Source of the DNA: JBCCSZ01 sp039199225
GTDB lineage: Bacteria > Bacteroidota > Bacteroidia > Chitinophagales > Saprospiraceae
Reading direction: 5' to 3'
DNA: 23,438 nt
NCBI GenBank assembly: GCA_039199225.1
Contig: JBCCSZ010000095.1
Span: forward strand, 1 to 23,438
The notes below the pieces were generated by a model. That model searched no databases. It was not told the origin of the DNA and was given only the letters and a program-made list of their open reading frames with translations. Positions 1-7,075 of this stretch are shown here, piece by piece (positions within the stretch are counted from its first letter, which is position 1; each line of letters starts with the position of its first letter). A program made the translations under genes and the position numbers.

Positions 1-1
1 G

Positions 2-3000
2 GCTGGTTCCAGTTCTTTCTTTTGGGAATTTGGTGATACCAAGACTTCTACGCTACAGAATCCGGAAAACATCTACACATCGGCAGGTACTTTCACCGTC
101 AACTTTCGGGAATCCAGCGGCGGCCCTGTCGTTGGCTCCATCACCATCAATGTGTATCCAGACCCGGCTGTTGCCCTAGAGGTAGATACGACCTTTGGCT
201 GCGCACCCCTCACCGTTACCTTGACAGATATATCTACGGTTGATCCAAACGTAACCATCGATGGCTACCGCTGGGTATTTGGAGATGGAGAAACCATGAC
301 AACCTTCGGCGGCAGCGTCGTGCATGTCTACGATAACGCAGGAACTTTCAATCCTTCCCTGCAATTGTTGACTTCCTTGCCGAGTTGTAATACCTCCGCT
401 GTGACCCTAGCAACTCCGATTGTCGTCACAGAGGTGCCTGTGATTGGATTCACTACGACCCCCAATCCGCCCTTGGCCTGTGACCCACCTTTCGAAGTGA
501 CATTCACCAACGTTACTCCTAATCCTGTTGGCCTGAATTTCGAGTGGGATTTCGACAATGGCAATACATTTAGTGGGCAAAATCCACCAGCGCAAACTTA
601 TACGGAGGATGGCAATTACCAAGTCGTCCTGACGGCTACGGACGGCAATGGTTGTGAGGCGCAGTTTACCCGCACCGTATCTGTTGGAAATCCCCTGGCC
701 AACTTCGTCATTCCAGATACGCTTTGTATAGATGTTCCGACTCAAATTATCAATCGCTCTTCAGCAGGTACTTACAGTTGGAACTTTGGTCCAAATGCCA
801 TCCCGATGACCTCTACGGAGGAGAGTCCGTTGGTTCGATTTACTCAAGCAGGTACGTACGACATCACCCTGAGCGTTGTAGCGCCTGTTGGTGGTTGTAT
901 GGGCGACACGACAATTACCATTGTGGTGGATGAAGTGGATCCTTCCTTCACCCTGGCGCCGGACTACAGCTGTACAGCTCCCTTCGATGTGACTTTCACC
1001 CCCAATACGATGATTCCGGGCGCCACCTTCTCTTGGCAATTTGGAGACGATTCGACATCTACGGAAGAAAATCCTACGCATACTTACATGGACAGAGACC
1101 CTAGGCGCTTTGCCTTTAACGGTCCTGATACCTTCCGCGTTGTGTTAACGGTTACCAACCCCTCGGGTTGTTCTGCGACTTCTTCTGAGGTGGTGGTGCT
1201 GCACCAGCCGGAAGCTGCTTTTGTGCCGGACCGCGTGAGTGGTTGTGCGCCATTGGAGGTCGTATTTGCGGACTCTAGTAGATCGAATGAAAATATTACC
1301 AACTGGATGTGGTTCTATGGAGATGGTAATATGGATAATTTTAACAGCTCTCAAAATCCTACCAACATTTATCAGGACCCAGGAACATATGAAGCCTTCC
1401 TGGTGATTACCAATGCAGCTGGATGTATGGATACTTCCTACATTGTTACGATAGAAGTTGGTGGACCATTGGATATAGATTTTACAGCAGATCGTACAGA
1501 AGTTTGTCCAGGGGATAGCGTTCGTCTGACGGGCATCAACAATACGGCCGGGGTACAGGTCGATGGATGGCATTTCGAAACGGATAACAGCCGATCCTTC
1601 CATTGTTTTCAAGACAGTACCGTGGACTGGGCTTACTTTACAGAAGCTGGACAACAAGATGTCACGCTCTACGCAGAATACAATGGATGTATCAGTGAAG
1701 TCACCAGAAATGACTTCATTACGGTCAATGGACCGATTGCTCGAATTGATTATGAGGTGTTCTGCGAACAACCTTTCAACTATGTGTTCAGGGATTCCAG
1801 TTCGGACGCGACAATGGTCACTTGGGATTTTGGTGATGGTAGCATGCCGATCAGTGGTTCTCCCATCAATCATGTTTTTCCAGACACGGGCAATTACACA
1901 GTTGTTCTGACAGCTGAAAACGCAGGTAACGGCTGTCCGGCATCGGTAGATTCCGTAACGGTTTTTGTCCGGGATGTGAAAGCTTCCTTTATGCTGGATA
2001 CCATCCTTTGTCAGGGACAAGAGTATATGCTGGATGCCATAGAGACAGAAGGCGCTGTTGCAGATTGCTGGCGTGGATACACTTGGAAGTTTGCGCCCGA
2101 GATCAATCGCCCGATTACTACCCAAGATTCTGTGATCCCTTTCACCTTCAACGATACAGGGCGCTATCAGGTAACATTGATTGCTTTGGATATTAATGGT
2201 TGCCGCGACACCTCGGATATTTCTGTCAAAGTATTCCGTTCAGAACCATTGTTTGAGGTAGATAAAGACACCATTTGCCTGCCATCTGTTGTTACCTTCA
2301 CCAACTTGAGTACTTCTGATACGACGATTACCAAATACGAATGGGACTTTGGCGACGGTCAGACCTTCGAAGGAGAGACGCCGCCGCCGCATACTTATAA
2401 TGTAGGGTCCGTGATGGACTCTATTATTACTGTCACCTTACAGATAACCGATGCTGCCGGATGTGGTAGTACCTTCTCTCTGGATATATTTGTTTATCAG
2501 CCGATGAGTGAAATCATTGCCTCTGATACAACCATTTGCGTCGGTGATATGGTCGATTTTACGGCGACGGACTTTACGGACTTTGGGTCGAGCCTGATTT
2601 ACAACTGGGACTTTGGCAACTCGCAAACCAGCACGAATCAAAACTTTACGGCGACCTATCCCAATTCCGGTAATTTCACGGTCAATCTGACATTCGAGGA
2701 AATTGCCACAGGTTGCCAGGGAACGACTTCGACCAATATTTCCGTTCAGGAGTTTCCCGATGCCGATTTTGTTTCCAGTCTGGACAACAATCCCAACGAC
2801 TGTGCGCCCCAGATTGTAGATTTCACAGACAATAGTACAACAAACAACCCTCCACTGAGCTACTTGTGGTCCTTTGGGCCAAACATCCGCCAGGGGCCGG
2901 CGATTACGCTTACCTTGCCCAGGGGCGATTCTCGGGTTTTCTTGGAGGTTGCTACTTCCAATGGTTGCTTGGATACCATTTCAAAAGTATATACGCTCAA

Positions 3001-4279
3001 AGGACCGGAGGCCAACATCGTGGCCGATCAACCGAGTATTTGTAGCTCGGGTGGTACCGTTACCTTTAACTTGGAAAACCAGGTAGATGTTGGAAATTTC
3101 AGTTGGGATTTGGGAGATGGAACGGTCGTGGATAACCAAGCCCCTGTAACGCATACCTATGGAAATATAAATGCCAGCGAAGTAGTCGTCAGGGTGGTCT
3201 TGACCGATAACAGTGGCGAATGTGATCTGACGGATTCCATTACGCTGCGGGTAGACAACCTTGGAGGAGATTTTGTAGTCGGTGATGAAACTTGCACCGG
3301 TGCTCCTGTTGATTTCACCTTCACGGGCTCACAAACCACAGGTGTGACCTTCGATTGGGATTTTGGAGACGAGACTGGGTCTGAAATTCCAAGTCCTTCT
3401 CACGAATACACTGCTGCAGGTACCTATGATGTTCGCTTAATCATTACAGATGGCGCTTGTATCGATACCATCCAGAGAACGATTGAGGTGGGCGAGACGC
3501 CCAGCCCCAGTATCGATGGCGGGGTGTCTTGTAACGGCGATCCCATCACCTTGACAGCGACTGGAACGGGGGCAGGTAGCACATTGCTCTGGGGGCCAGC
3601 GATCAACTTGGAGTCGGGCGCCGTTTTGACGGACCAGACAGTGCGGACTTCGATTTTAGCTGGTAGCGAGGTGATTACCCTCACAGAAACCAGCCCCTTG
3701 GGATGCGTCGGTACTGCTCAGTTTACAACCTCGGTTATCAATGATGAAATTGAATTACCAGACTCCTCCTTCACTGTTTGTCCAGGAATGTCTCAGGTCA
3801 TCTACGGACAGCCGCTACCTGGATTTACTTACAGCTTTTCACCATCTGAAGGGACGGACTCTAGCAACCTCAGCATCATGGTTGATTTGGAGGTTGGCGA
3901 GCGAACCACTTATACCTTGACCGCTACGCCTACAGGAACGACAGAGTGTCCTTCCACCCAAGCGACCATTACCATTGAGACGGATGAAACGCCGGTGCGA
4001 ATACCCAATGCTTTCACACCAAACTCAGACCGAAACAATGACTATTTCAATTATGTCATAACAAATGAAGATTTTACAGGGCAGATTGAAGTGCAGCGCT
4101 TCCAGGTCTTCAACCGCTGGGGTAAGCTCGTTTACGACAACGATGATCCAGACCGGGGTTGGAGTGGATTTGTGGATGGAGAATTGTCGCCTTCCGATGT
4201 ATATATCTACCTGATCGAAATGGATATTGAAGGCTGTCCGACGGAGTTGCGAAAGGGGGATGTGACCCTGATTCGATAA
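2..4279 (+). CDS. Giant PKD-repeat protein with gliding/T9SS type B C-terminal domain (5' partial)
   Basis: The frame is open from base 2 and the first codons already encode a PKD core (WEFGD), so the gene begins upstream; the GTG at 152 is internal. The visible 1425 residues contain about 14 PKD-like modules spaced roughly 90-100 residues apart, each recognisable by a W-x-F-G-D-G type strand followed by a hTYxxxGxYxVxLxV strand; some are degenerate (WNFGPN, WKFAPE, WHFETD). Cysteines recur in most modules. The last ~95 residues (from about base 3996) begin IPNAFTPNSD and contain FNRWGKLVY and a GWSG motif, the hallmarks of the CHU_C / T9SS type B sorting domain. It is therefore probably secreted by the type IX system and acts at the cell surface in adhesion, gliding or polymer binding; the ligand cannot be read from sequence. 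A terminator hairpin follows directly. Confidence 0.93.
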   Translation, partial: AGSSSFFWEFGDTKTSTLQNPENIYTSAGTFTVNFRESSGGPVVGSITINVYPDPAVALEVDTTFGCAPLTVTLTDISTVDPNVTIDGYRWVFGDGETMTTFGGSVVHVYDNAGTFNPSLQLLTSLPSCNTSAVTLATPIVVTEVPVIGFTTTPNPPLACDPPFEVTFTNVTPNPVGLNFEWDFDNGNTFSGQNPPAQTYTEDGNYQVVLTATDGNGCEAQFTRTVSVGNPLANFVIPDTLCIDVPTQIINRSSAGTYSWNFGPNAIPMTSTEESPLVRFTQAGTYDITLSVVAPVGGCMGDTTITIVVDEVDPSFTLAPDYSCTAPFDVTFTPNTMIPGATFSWQFGDDSTSTEENPTHTYMDRDPRRFAFNGPDTFRVVLTVTNPSGCSATSSEVVVLHQPEAAFVPDRVSGCAPLEVVFADSSRSNENITNWMWFYGDGNMDNFNSSQNPTNIYQDPGTYEAFLVITNAAGCMDTSYIVTIEVGGPLDIDFTADRTEVCPGDSVRLTGINNTAGVQVDGWHFETDNSRSFHCFQDSTVDWAYFTEAGQQDVTLYAEYNGCISEVTRNDFITVNGPIARIDYEVFCEQPFNYVFRDSSSDATMVTWDFGDGSMPISGSPINHVFPDTGNYTVVLTAENAGNGCPASVDSVTVFVRDVKASFMLDTILCQGQEYMLDAIETEGAVADCWRGYTWKFAPEINRPITTQDSVIPFTFNDTGRYQVTLIALDINGCRDTSDISVKVFRSEPLFEVDKDTICLPSVVTFTNLSTSDTTITKYEWDFGDGQTFEGETPPPHTYNVGSVMDSIITVTLQITDAAGCGSTFSLDIFVYQPMSEIIASDTTICVGDMVDFTATDFTDFGSSLIYNWDFGNSQTSTNQNFTATYPNSGNFTVNLTFEEIATGCQGTTSTNISVQEFPDADFVSSLDNNPNDCAPQIVDFTDNSTTNNPPLSYLWSFGPNIRQGPAITLTLPRGDSRVFLEVATSNGCLDTISKVYTLKGPEANIVADQPSICSSGGTVTFNLENQVDVGNFSWDLGDGTVVDNQAPVTHTYGNINASEVVVRVVLTDNSGECDLTDSITLRVDNLGGDFVVGDETCTGAPVDFTFTGSQTTGVTFDWDFGDETGSEIPSPSHEYTAAGTYDVRLIITDGACIDTIQRTIEVGETPSPSIDGGVSCNGDPITLTATGTGAGSTLLWGPAINLESGAVLTDQTVRTSILAGSEVITLTETSPLGCVGTAQFTTSVINDEIELPDSSFTVCPGMSQVIYGQPLPGFTYSFSPSEGTDSSNLSIMVDLEVGERTTYTLTATPTGTTECPSTQATITIETDETPVRIPNAFTPNSDRNNDYFNYVITNEDFTGQIEVQRFQVFNRWGKLVYDNDDPDRGWSGFVDGELSPSDVYIYLIEMDIEGCPTELRKGDVTLIR

Positions 4280-4310
4280 GTACTTCGGTCATTGGATTAG
4301 ACGCCTTTTC

Positions 4311-4345
4311 AAATCCCGAATCTTTGCTACAGAGATTCGGGATTT
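4311..4345 (+). terminator. Terminator hairpin after the PKD-protein gene
   Basis: A perfect 13-bp inverted repeat (4311-4323 and 4333-4345) encloses a 9-nt loop, 31 bp after the PKD-protein stop codon. The stem ends in TTT but no longer T-run follows, so it is weaker than a classical intrinsic terminator. It separates the PKD gene from moaC. Confidence 0.65.
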
Positions 4346-4444
4346 GTGCATCATACAACAGCCTTTTGAGGCAATACTCATTAACTTTATAAGAAATGTC
4401 CTTGTTTATAATTGAAACGATTGTCTGGATATTGAAAGCAAAAT

Positions 4445-4930
4445 ATGGAAGATAAATTTACACATCTCGATGCTGCTGGCAACCCCTCTATGGTAAATGT
4501 CGGAGGTAAAAAGCCAAGCCAGCGCATGGCGCGTGCCAGAGCCATTGTCGTATTAGGAGAAGAAGTACTGGTTCATTTGGAGAAGGACGAACTAAAGACC
4601 AAGAAAGGACCTGTTTTTCAAACGGCGATCATTGCTGGTGTAATGGCTGCAAAGAAAACCGGAGACTTGATTCCGCTTTGCCATCCAATCGGGATGGACA
4701 ACTGCCAAATAGATATCCACCTCAATGATGCTAAGGAGGTTGTCATTGATTGTACTGCTCGTGTATTTGCCAAAACGGGCATTGAGATGGAAGCTTTGAC
4801 GGGTGCTTCTGTTGCTGCCCTGACGATTTACGATATGTGTAAGGCGTTTTCCCACGATATTCAAATTCGTCAGATTCAGCTGATGGAAAAGACCGGTGGT
4901 AAACGCGATTTTAAAAGAGGGAATGCATGA
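4445..4930 (+). CDS. moaC: Cyclic pyranopterin monophosphate synthase MoaC
   Basis: MoaC works with MoaA in the first step of molybdenum cofactor synthesis, converting 3',8-cyclo-GTP to cyclic pyranopterin monophosphate in the cytoplasm. The 161-residue product is full length for the family. It shows the KKTGDLIPLCHP block (70-81), the TGIEMEALTGASVAALTIYDMCKA block (111-134) and the C-terminal KTGGKRDFKR. The family's active-site Asp and Lys correspond to D130 and K133, both present. The start ATG at 4445 follows an A-rich stretch without a strong ribosome binding site, as is common in Bacteroidota. The stop overlaps the next gene by 4 bp (ATGA), so translation is probably coupled to the MobA fusion protein. 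Confidence 0.97.
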   Translation: MEDKFTHLDAAGNPSMVNVGGKKPSQRMARARAIVVLGEEVLVHLEKDELKTKKGPVFQTAIIAGVMAAKKTGDLIPLCHPIGMDNCQIDIHLNDAKEVVIDCTARVFAKTGIEMEALTGASVAALTIYDMCKAFSHDIQIRQIQLMEKTGGKRDFKRGNA

Positions 4931-6099
4931 AGGCTTCCAAGCCGCATAGAAAGCATGCAAAGCTGGCGCGCCCAGCGCTTGGTCGGTTTGGTCGTTGCGA
5001 ATGGGCCATCATGGGAATTCCGAGTGAGACCATTCAGGGCTTGGTTCGTCAACTGAGCGTAGAACTGGGGAGTCGCTACAAGCTCGCCTATGCGACTGCC
5101 GATGATAAGGACGCCGACGAGCCAGTAAGCAACGACCACGAGCAATCTTCTATCTTAGCGCATGCCGGAACTTTTGAGTATACCGATAAGATCAACTTTC
5201 ATCGGATTGACTTTGAGGCTCATTTGCAAGATCACCAATTTCGGATGTTGTTCAATGACCAGGATTTGATTCTGGTGAATGGCAACCATCTTCGGGCAGC
5301 CCGGCAAATAGTCGTTGTCGATGCACGGAAGGAAAATGCTCTCTGGAAGCAATCTGATCGCCTGACGGATGTTCAGTTGTTTCTATTGGCACAAGAAGCT
5401 CACGAAATTCCTAGCTACCTTAAAGAAGTCATCGACAATTGGTCGGAGGTGCCGGTGTTGAAACTCTCAGATGTCGCAGCGATCGCAGCTTTTTTGAAGC
5501 AGCAAATGAATATGCTTCGGCCTCCCTTGGCCGGTTTGGTGCTTGCTGGAGGAAAAAGCCAGCGGATGGGAAGGGATAAAGGCTTATTGGAATATTATGG
5601 AAAGCCACAGCGCGACCACATGATGGCGTTGGTAAAACAGCACTGTAAAGAAACTTATCTGTCTGTTCGGCCAGGTCAGTTGGCGGCAAAGGAAGCTTTT
5701 GTTTTAGAGGATACCTTCATCGGCCTGGGACCCTTTGGGGCTATTGCCTCTGCTTTTCGGCACGATCCGAACCGGGCTTGGTTGGTTGCAGCGGTGGATT
5801 TGCCACTTTTGGATAAAGCGACCTTGGATCAACTGGTGGCTGGTCGGAATCCCTCAAAGCTGGCTACGGCCTTTAAGAGTCCCCACAACGCGTTTCCTGA
5901 ACCATTGATGAGCATTTGGGAGCCCAGGGCCTATCCTGTTCTGCTGAACTATCTGGCGCAGGGCCATTCTTCCCCCCGAAAGGTGCTGATTGATTCAGAT
6001 GTCGAGTTATTGGACATTGAGCGAGAGGAGGCATTGACCAATGTGAACCATCCCGAAGAGTTCGAAGGCATTATGAAGCAATTGGGTAAAAGCGGATAA
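4927..6099 (+). CDS. mobA: MobB-like domain fused to molybdenum cofactor guanylyltransferase MobA
   Basis: The C-terminal half (about residues 200-390) is MobA, which attaches GMP to Mo-molybdopterin to make the guanine dinucleotide cofactor: the nucleotide-binding signature LAGGKSQRMGRDKG lies at 206-219, and the VAAVDLPLL motif carries the expected metal-binding Asp. The N-terminal ~195 residues start with a KHAKLARPxxGxFGRxEWAI stretch that I recall from other Bacteroidota MobA proteins. The order of strands (WAIMGIPSE, YKLAYATAD, DLILVNGNH) resembles the P-loop protein MobB, but the Walker A GKT is replaced by GIPSETIQG, so nucleotide binding there is doubtful. The gene overlaps moaC by 4 bp and ends 6 bp from the convergent moaE. 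MobA function is confident; the MobB relationship is inference. Confidence 0.9.
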   Translation: MKASKPHRKHAKLARPALGRFGRCEWAIMGIPSETIQGLVRQLSVELGSRYKLAYATADDKDADEPVSNDHEQSSILAHAGTFEYTDKINFHRIDFEAHLQDHQFRMLFNDQDLILVNGNHLRAARQIVVVDARKENALWKQSDRLTDVQLFLLAQEAHEIPSYLKEVIDNWSEVPVLKLSDVAAIAAFLKQQMNMLRPPLAGLVLAGGKSQRMGRDKGLLEYYGKPQRDHMMALVKQHCKETYLSVRPGQLAAKEAFVLEDTFIGLGPFGAIASAFRHDPNRAWLVAAVDLPLLDKATLDQLVAGRNPSKLATAFKSPHNAFPEPLMSIWEPRAYPVLLNYLAQGHSSPRKVLIDSDVELLDIEREEALTNVNHPEEFEGIMKQLGKSG

Positions 6100-6105
6100 G
6101 TGATT

Positions 6106-6522
6106 TTAAGGGTGGGCAGCCACCCATACCGCACCATCTTCAAATATTTCTTTTTTCCAGATGGGGACAGTCTCTTTCAAGGTGTCAATGGCGTATTGAC
6201 AGGCTTCAAAGGCTGCCTTGCGATGTGGCGTTGCAACAGCGATGACAACAGCAATTTCACCAATGGCCAGACTCCCTGTGCGATGATGTACGGCTACCTT
6301 TAGAGCAGACCACCTGCTGGCAACTTGCTCGGCAATCTTCCGCATTTCCGAAATAGCCATCGGAGCATATGCCTCGAATTCAAGACGTACGACGGCTCTC
6401 CCCTTTGTGTTGTCGCGGACAGTACCTATAAATACGGCTGTTCCACCGCTTTGGCTGTCATTGACAAAATCAATGCAAGCTTGTACGTCCAGCGTTGTAT
6501 CGAGCAGTTGAATATCTATCAT
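6106..6522 (-). CDS. moaE: Molybdopterin synthase catalytic subunit MoaE
   Basis: MoaE is the large subunit of molybdopterin synthase and transfers sulfur from thiocarboxylated MoaD to cyclic pyranopterin monophosphate. The 138-residue protein is close to the usual ~150. It carries GTVRDNTKGRAV (33-44), the LEFEAYAPMA motif, HRTGSLAIGE (80-89) and DTLKETVPIWKKE (113-125). K116 and K123 match the two catalytic lysines of the E. coli enzyme, and R36 the conserved Arg. It lies 12 bp downstream of moaD on the minus strand, the usual co-expressed pair, and its 3' end nearly meets the convergent mobA gene. Confidence 0.96.
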   Translation of the reverse strand: MIDIQLLDTTLDVQACIDFVNDSQSGGTAVFIGTVRDNTKGRAVVRLEFEAYAPMAISEMRKIAEQVASRWSALKVAVHHRTGSLAIGEIAVVIAVATPHRKAAFEACQYAIDTLKETVPIWKKEIFEDGAVWVAAHP

Positions 6523-6534
6523 CGCTTGGATATT

Positions 6535-6786
6535 TTATCCTCCACTAACAGGAGGAATCAAGACAATTTCGTCCATGGGGTCGATGGCCAGTTCATCTTT
6601 TGCATATTCATTATTGACGGCAAAAGCAAGTGAATTCAATTTGCCAAAGGCCGGATACTTTGTCAGCATATGGGCCTTCAGCTCGCCGACCGTTTTGATT
6701 CCCTGGCTTGGAAGAACGAGTTGGCTTCCACCGATGATGTCCTTTGCAATTCCAAAAGCCAAAATAGTAAAATCGACTGTTCTCAT
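6535..6786 (-). CDS. moaD: Molybdopterin synthase sulfur carrier subunit MoaD
   Basis: This 83-residue ubiquitin-like protein ends in PPVSGG; the terminal Gly-Gly is the site of adenylation and thiocarboxylation that lets MoaD donate sulfur in the MoaE complex. It begins MRTVDFTILAFGIAKDIIGG, the normal beta-grasp start. The frame stays open further upstream (to 6909), but that extension is low-complexity, falls in a duplicated noncoding element and has no MoaD homology, so the ATG at 6784-6786 is chosen. It is followed 12 bp later by moaE. One copy of the ~120-bp direct repeat abuts its start codon and must include its leader. Confidence 0.93.
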   Translation of the reverse strand: MRTVDFTILAFGIAKDIIGGSQLVLPSQGIKTVGELKAHMLTKYPAFGKLNSLAFAVNNEYAKDELAIDPMDEIVLIPPVSGG

Positions 6787-6788
6787 CT

Positions 6789-6908
6789 TTTTGGCATGTT
6801 TATTGGCTATAGAATAAGTGTAAGTTTTGGTTAAAAATGTAAGATTCGTTTTCAAATTGGCCCGTTGAGGGCCTTTTTTTTGTCCCGTCCTCAGCCATCT
6901 TTCAACCA
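6789..6908. repeat. Direct repeat, copy 1 (moaD leader)
   Basis: About 120 bp closely matching 6957-7075, with an offset of 168 bp. Positions 6819-6886 are identical to 6987-7054 for 68 consecutive bases; the flanks differ at a few positions (mostly transitions) and by one small indel near the end. The copy sits between the moaD start and a 48-bp unique spacer and contains a hairpin plus T8. The element could be a duplicated 3' untranslated region of the neighbouring OmpA-domain gene, or a small repeated element; the window holds only these two copies. Confidence 0.9.
6859..6881 (+). terminator. GC hairpin plus T8 in repeat copy 1 (plus orientation)
   Basis: GGCCC (6859-6863) and GGGCC (6869-6873) form a 5-bp stem with a GTTGA loop, followed by eight T on the plus strand: an intrinsic-terminator shape. 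It points against the flanking minus-strand genes, so it would stop transcripts reading antisense through moaE and moaD from the mobA side. On the minus strand it is preceded by A8 but lacks a T-tail. Confidence 0.55.
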
Positions 6909-6956
6909 TCTATATCATCTAAATTTAAAAATACTTTTTTCGATTGGAATAAGTCC

Positions 6957-7075
6957 TTTTGGCACGCTTATTGGCTATAGAGTAAATGTAAGTTTTGGTT
7001 AAAAATGTAAGATTCGTTTTCAAATTGGCCCGTTGAGGGCCTTTTTTTTGTCCCATCCTCAACCGTTTCCAACCG
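6957..7075. repeat. Direct repeat, copy 2 (3' end of the OmpA-domain gene)
   Basis: Second copy of the ~120-bp element at 6789-6908. It overlaps the last codons and stop of the minus-strand OmpA-domain gene (stop at 7059-7061) and extends into its downstream region. Because this copy includes coding sequence of that gene, it is more likely the parent, and copy 1 a duplicate placed in front of moaD. Confidence 0.9.
7027..7049 (+). terminator. GC hairpin plus T8 in repeat copy 2 (plus orientation)
   Basis: Identical to the hairpin at 6859-6881: GGCCC (7027-7031), GTTGA loop, GGGCC (7037-7041), then T8 to 7049. It lies just past the stop codon of the minus-strand OmpA-domain gene, yet its T-run is on the plus strand, so it is not a normal terminator for that gene. 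It could block antisense transcription into the gene's 3' end. Confidence 0.55.

Noticed and set aside
1145..2125. Open frame of 326 codons on the minus strand inside the PKD gene
   Set aside because: It lies wholly antisense to clear PKD modules, has no recognisable domain, and its composition is that of a complementary-strand shadow.
6787..6909. 41-residue N-terminal extension of MoaD
   Set aside because: It translates the duplicated noncoding element, including the A8 run and hairpin, and MoaD homology starts at the ATG at 6784-6786.
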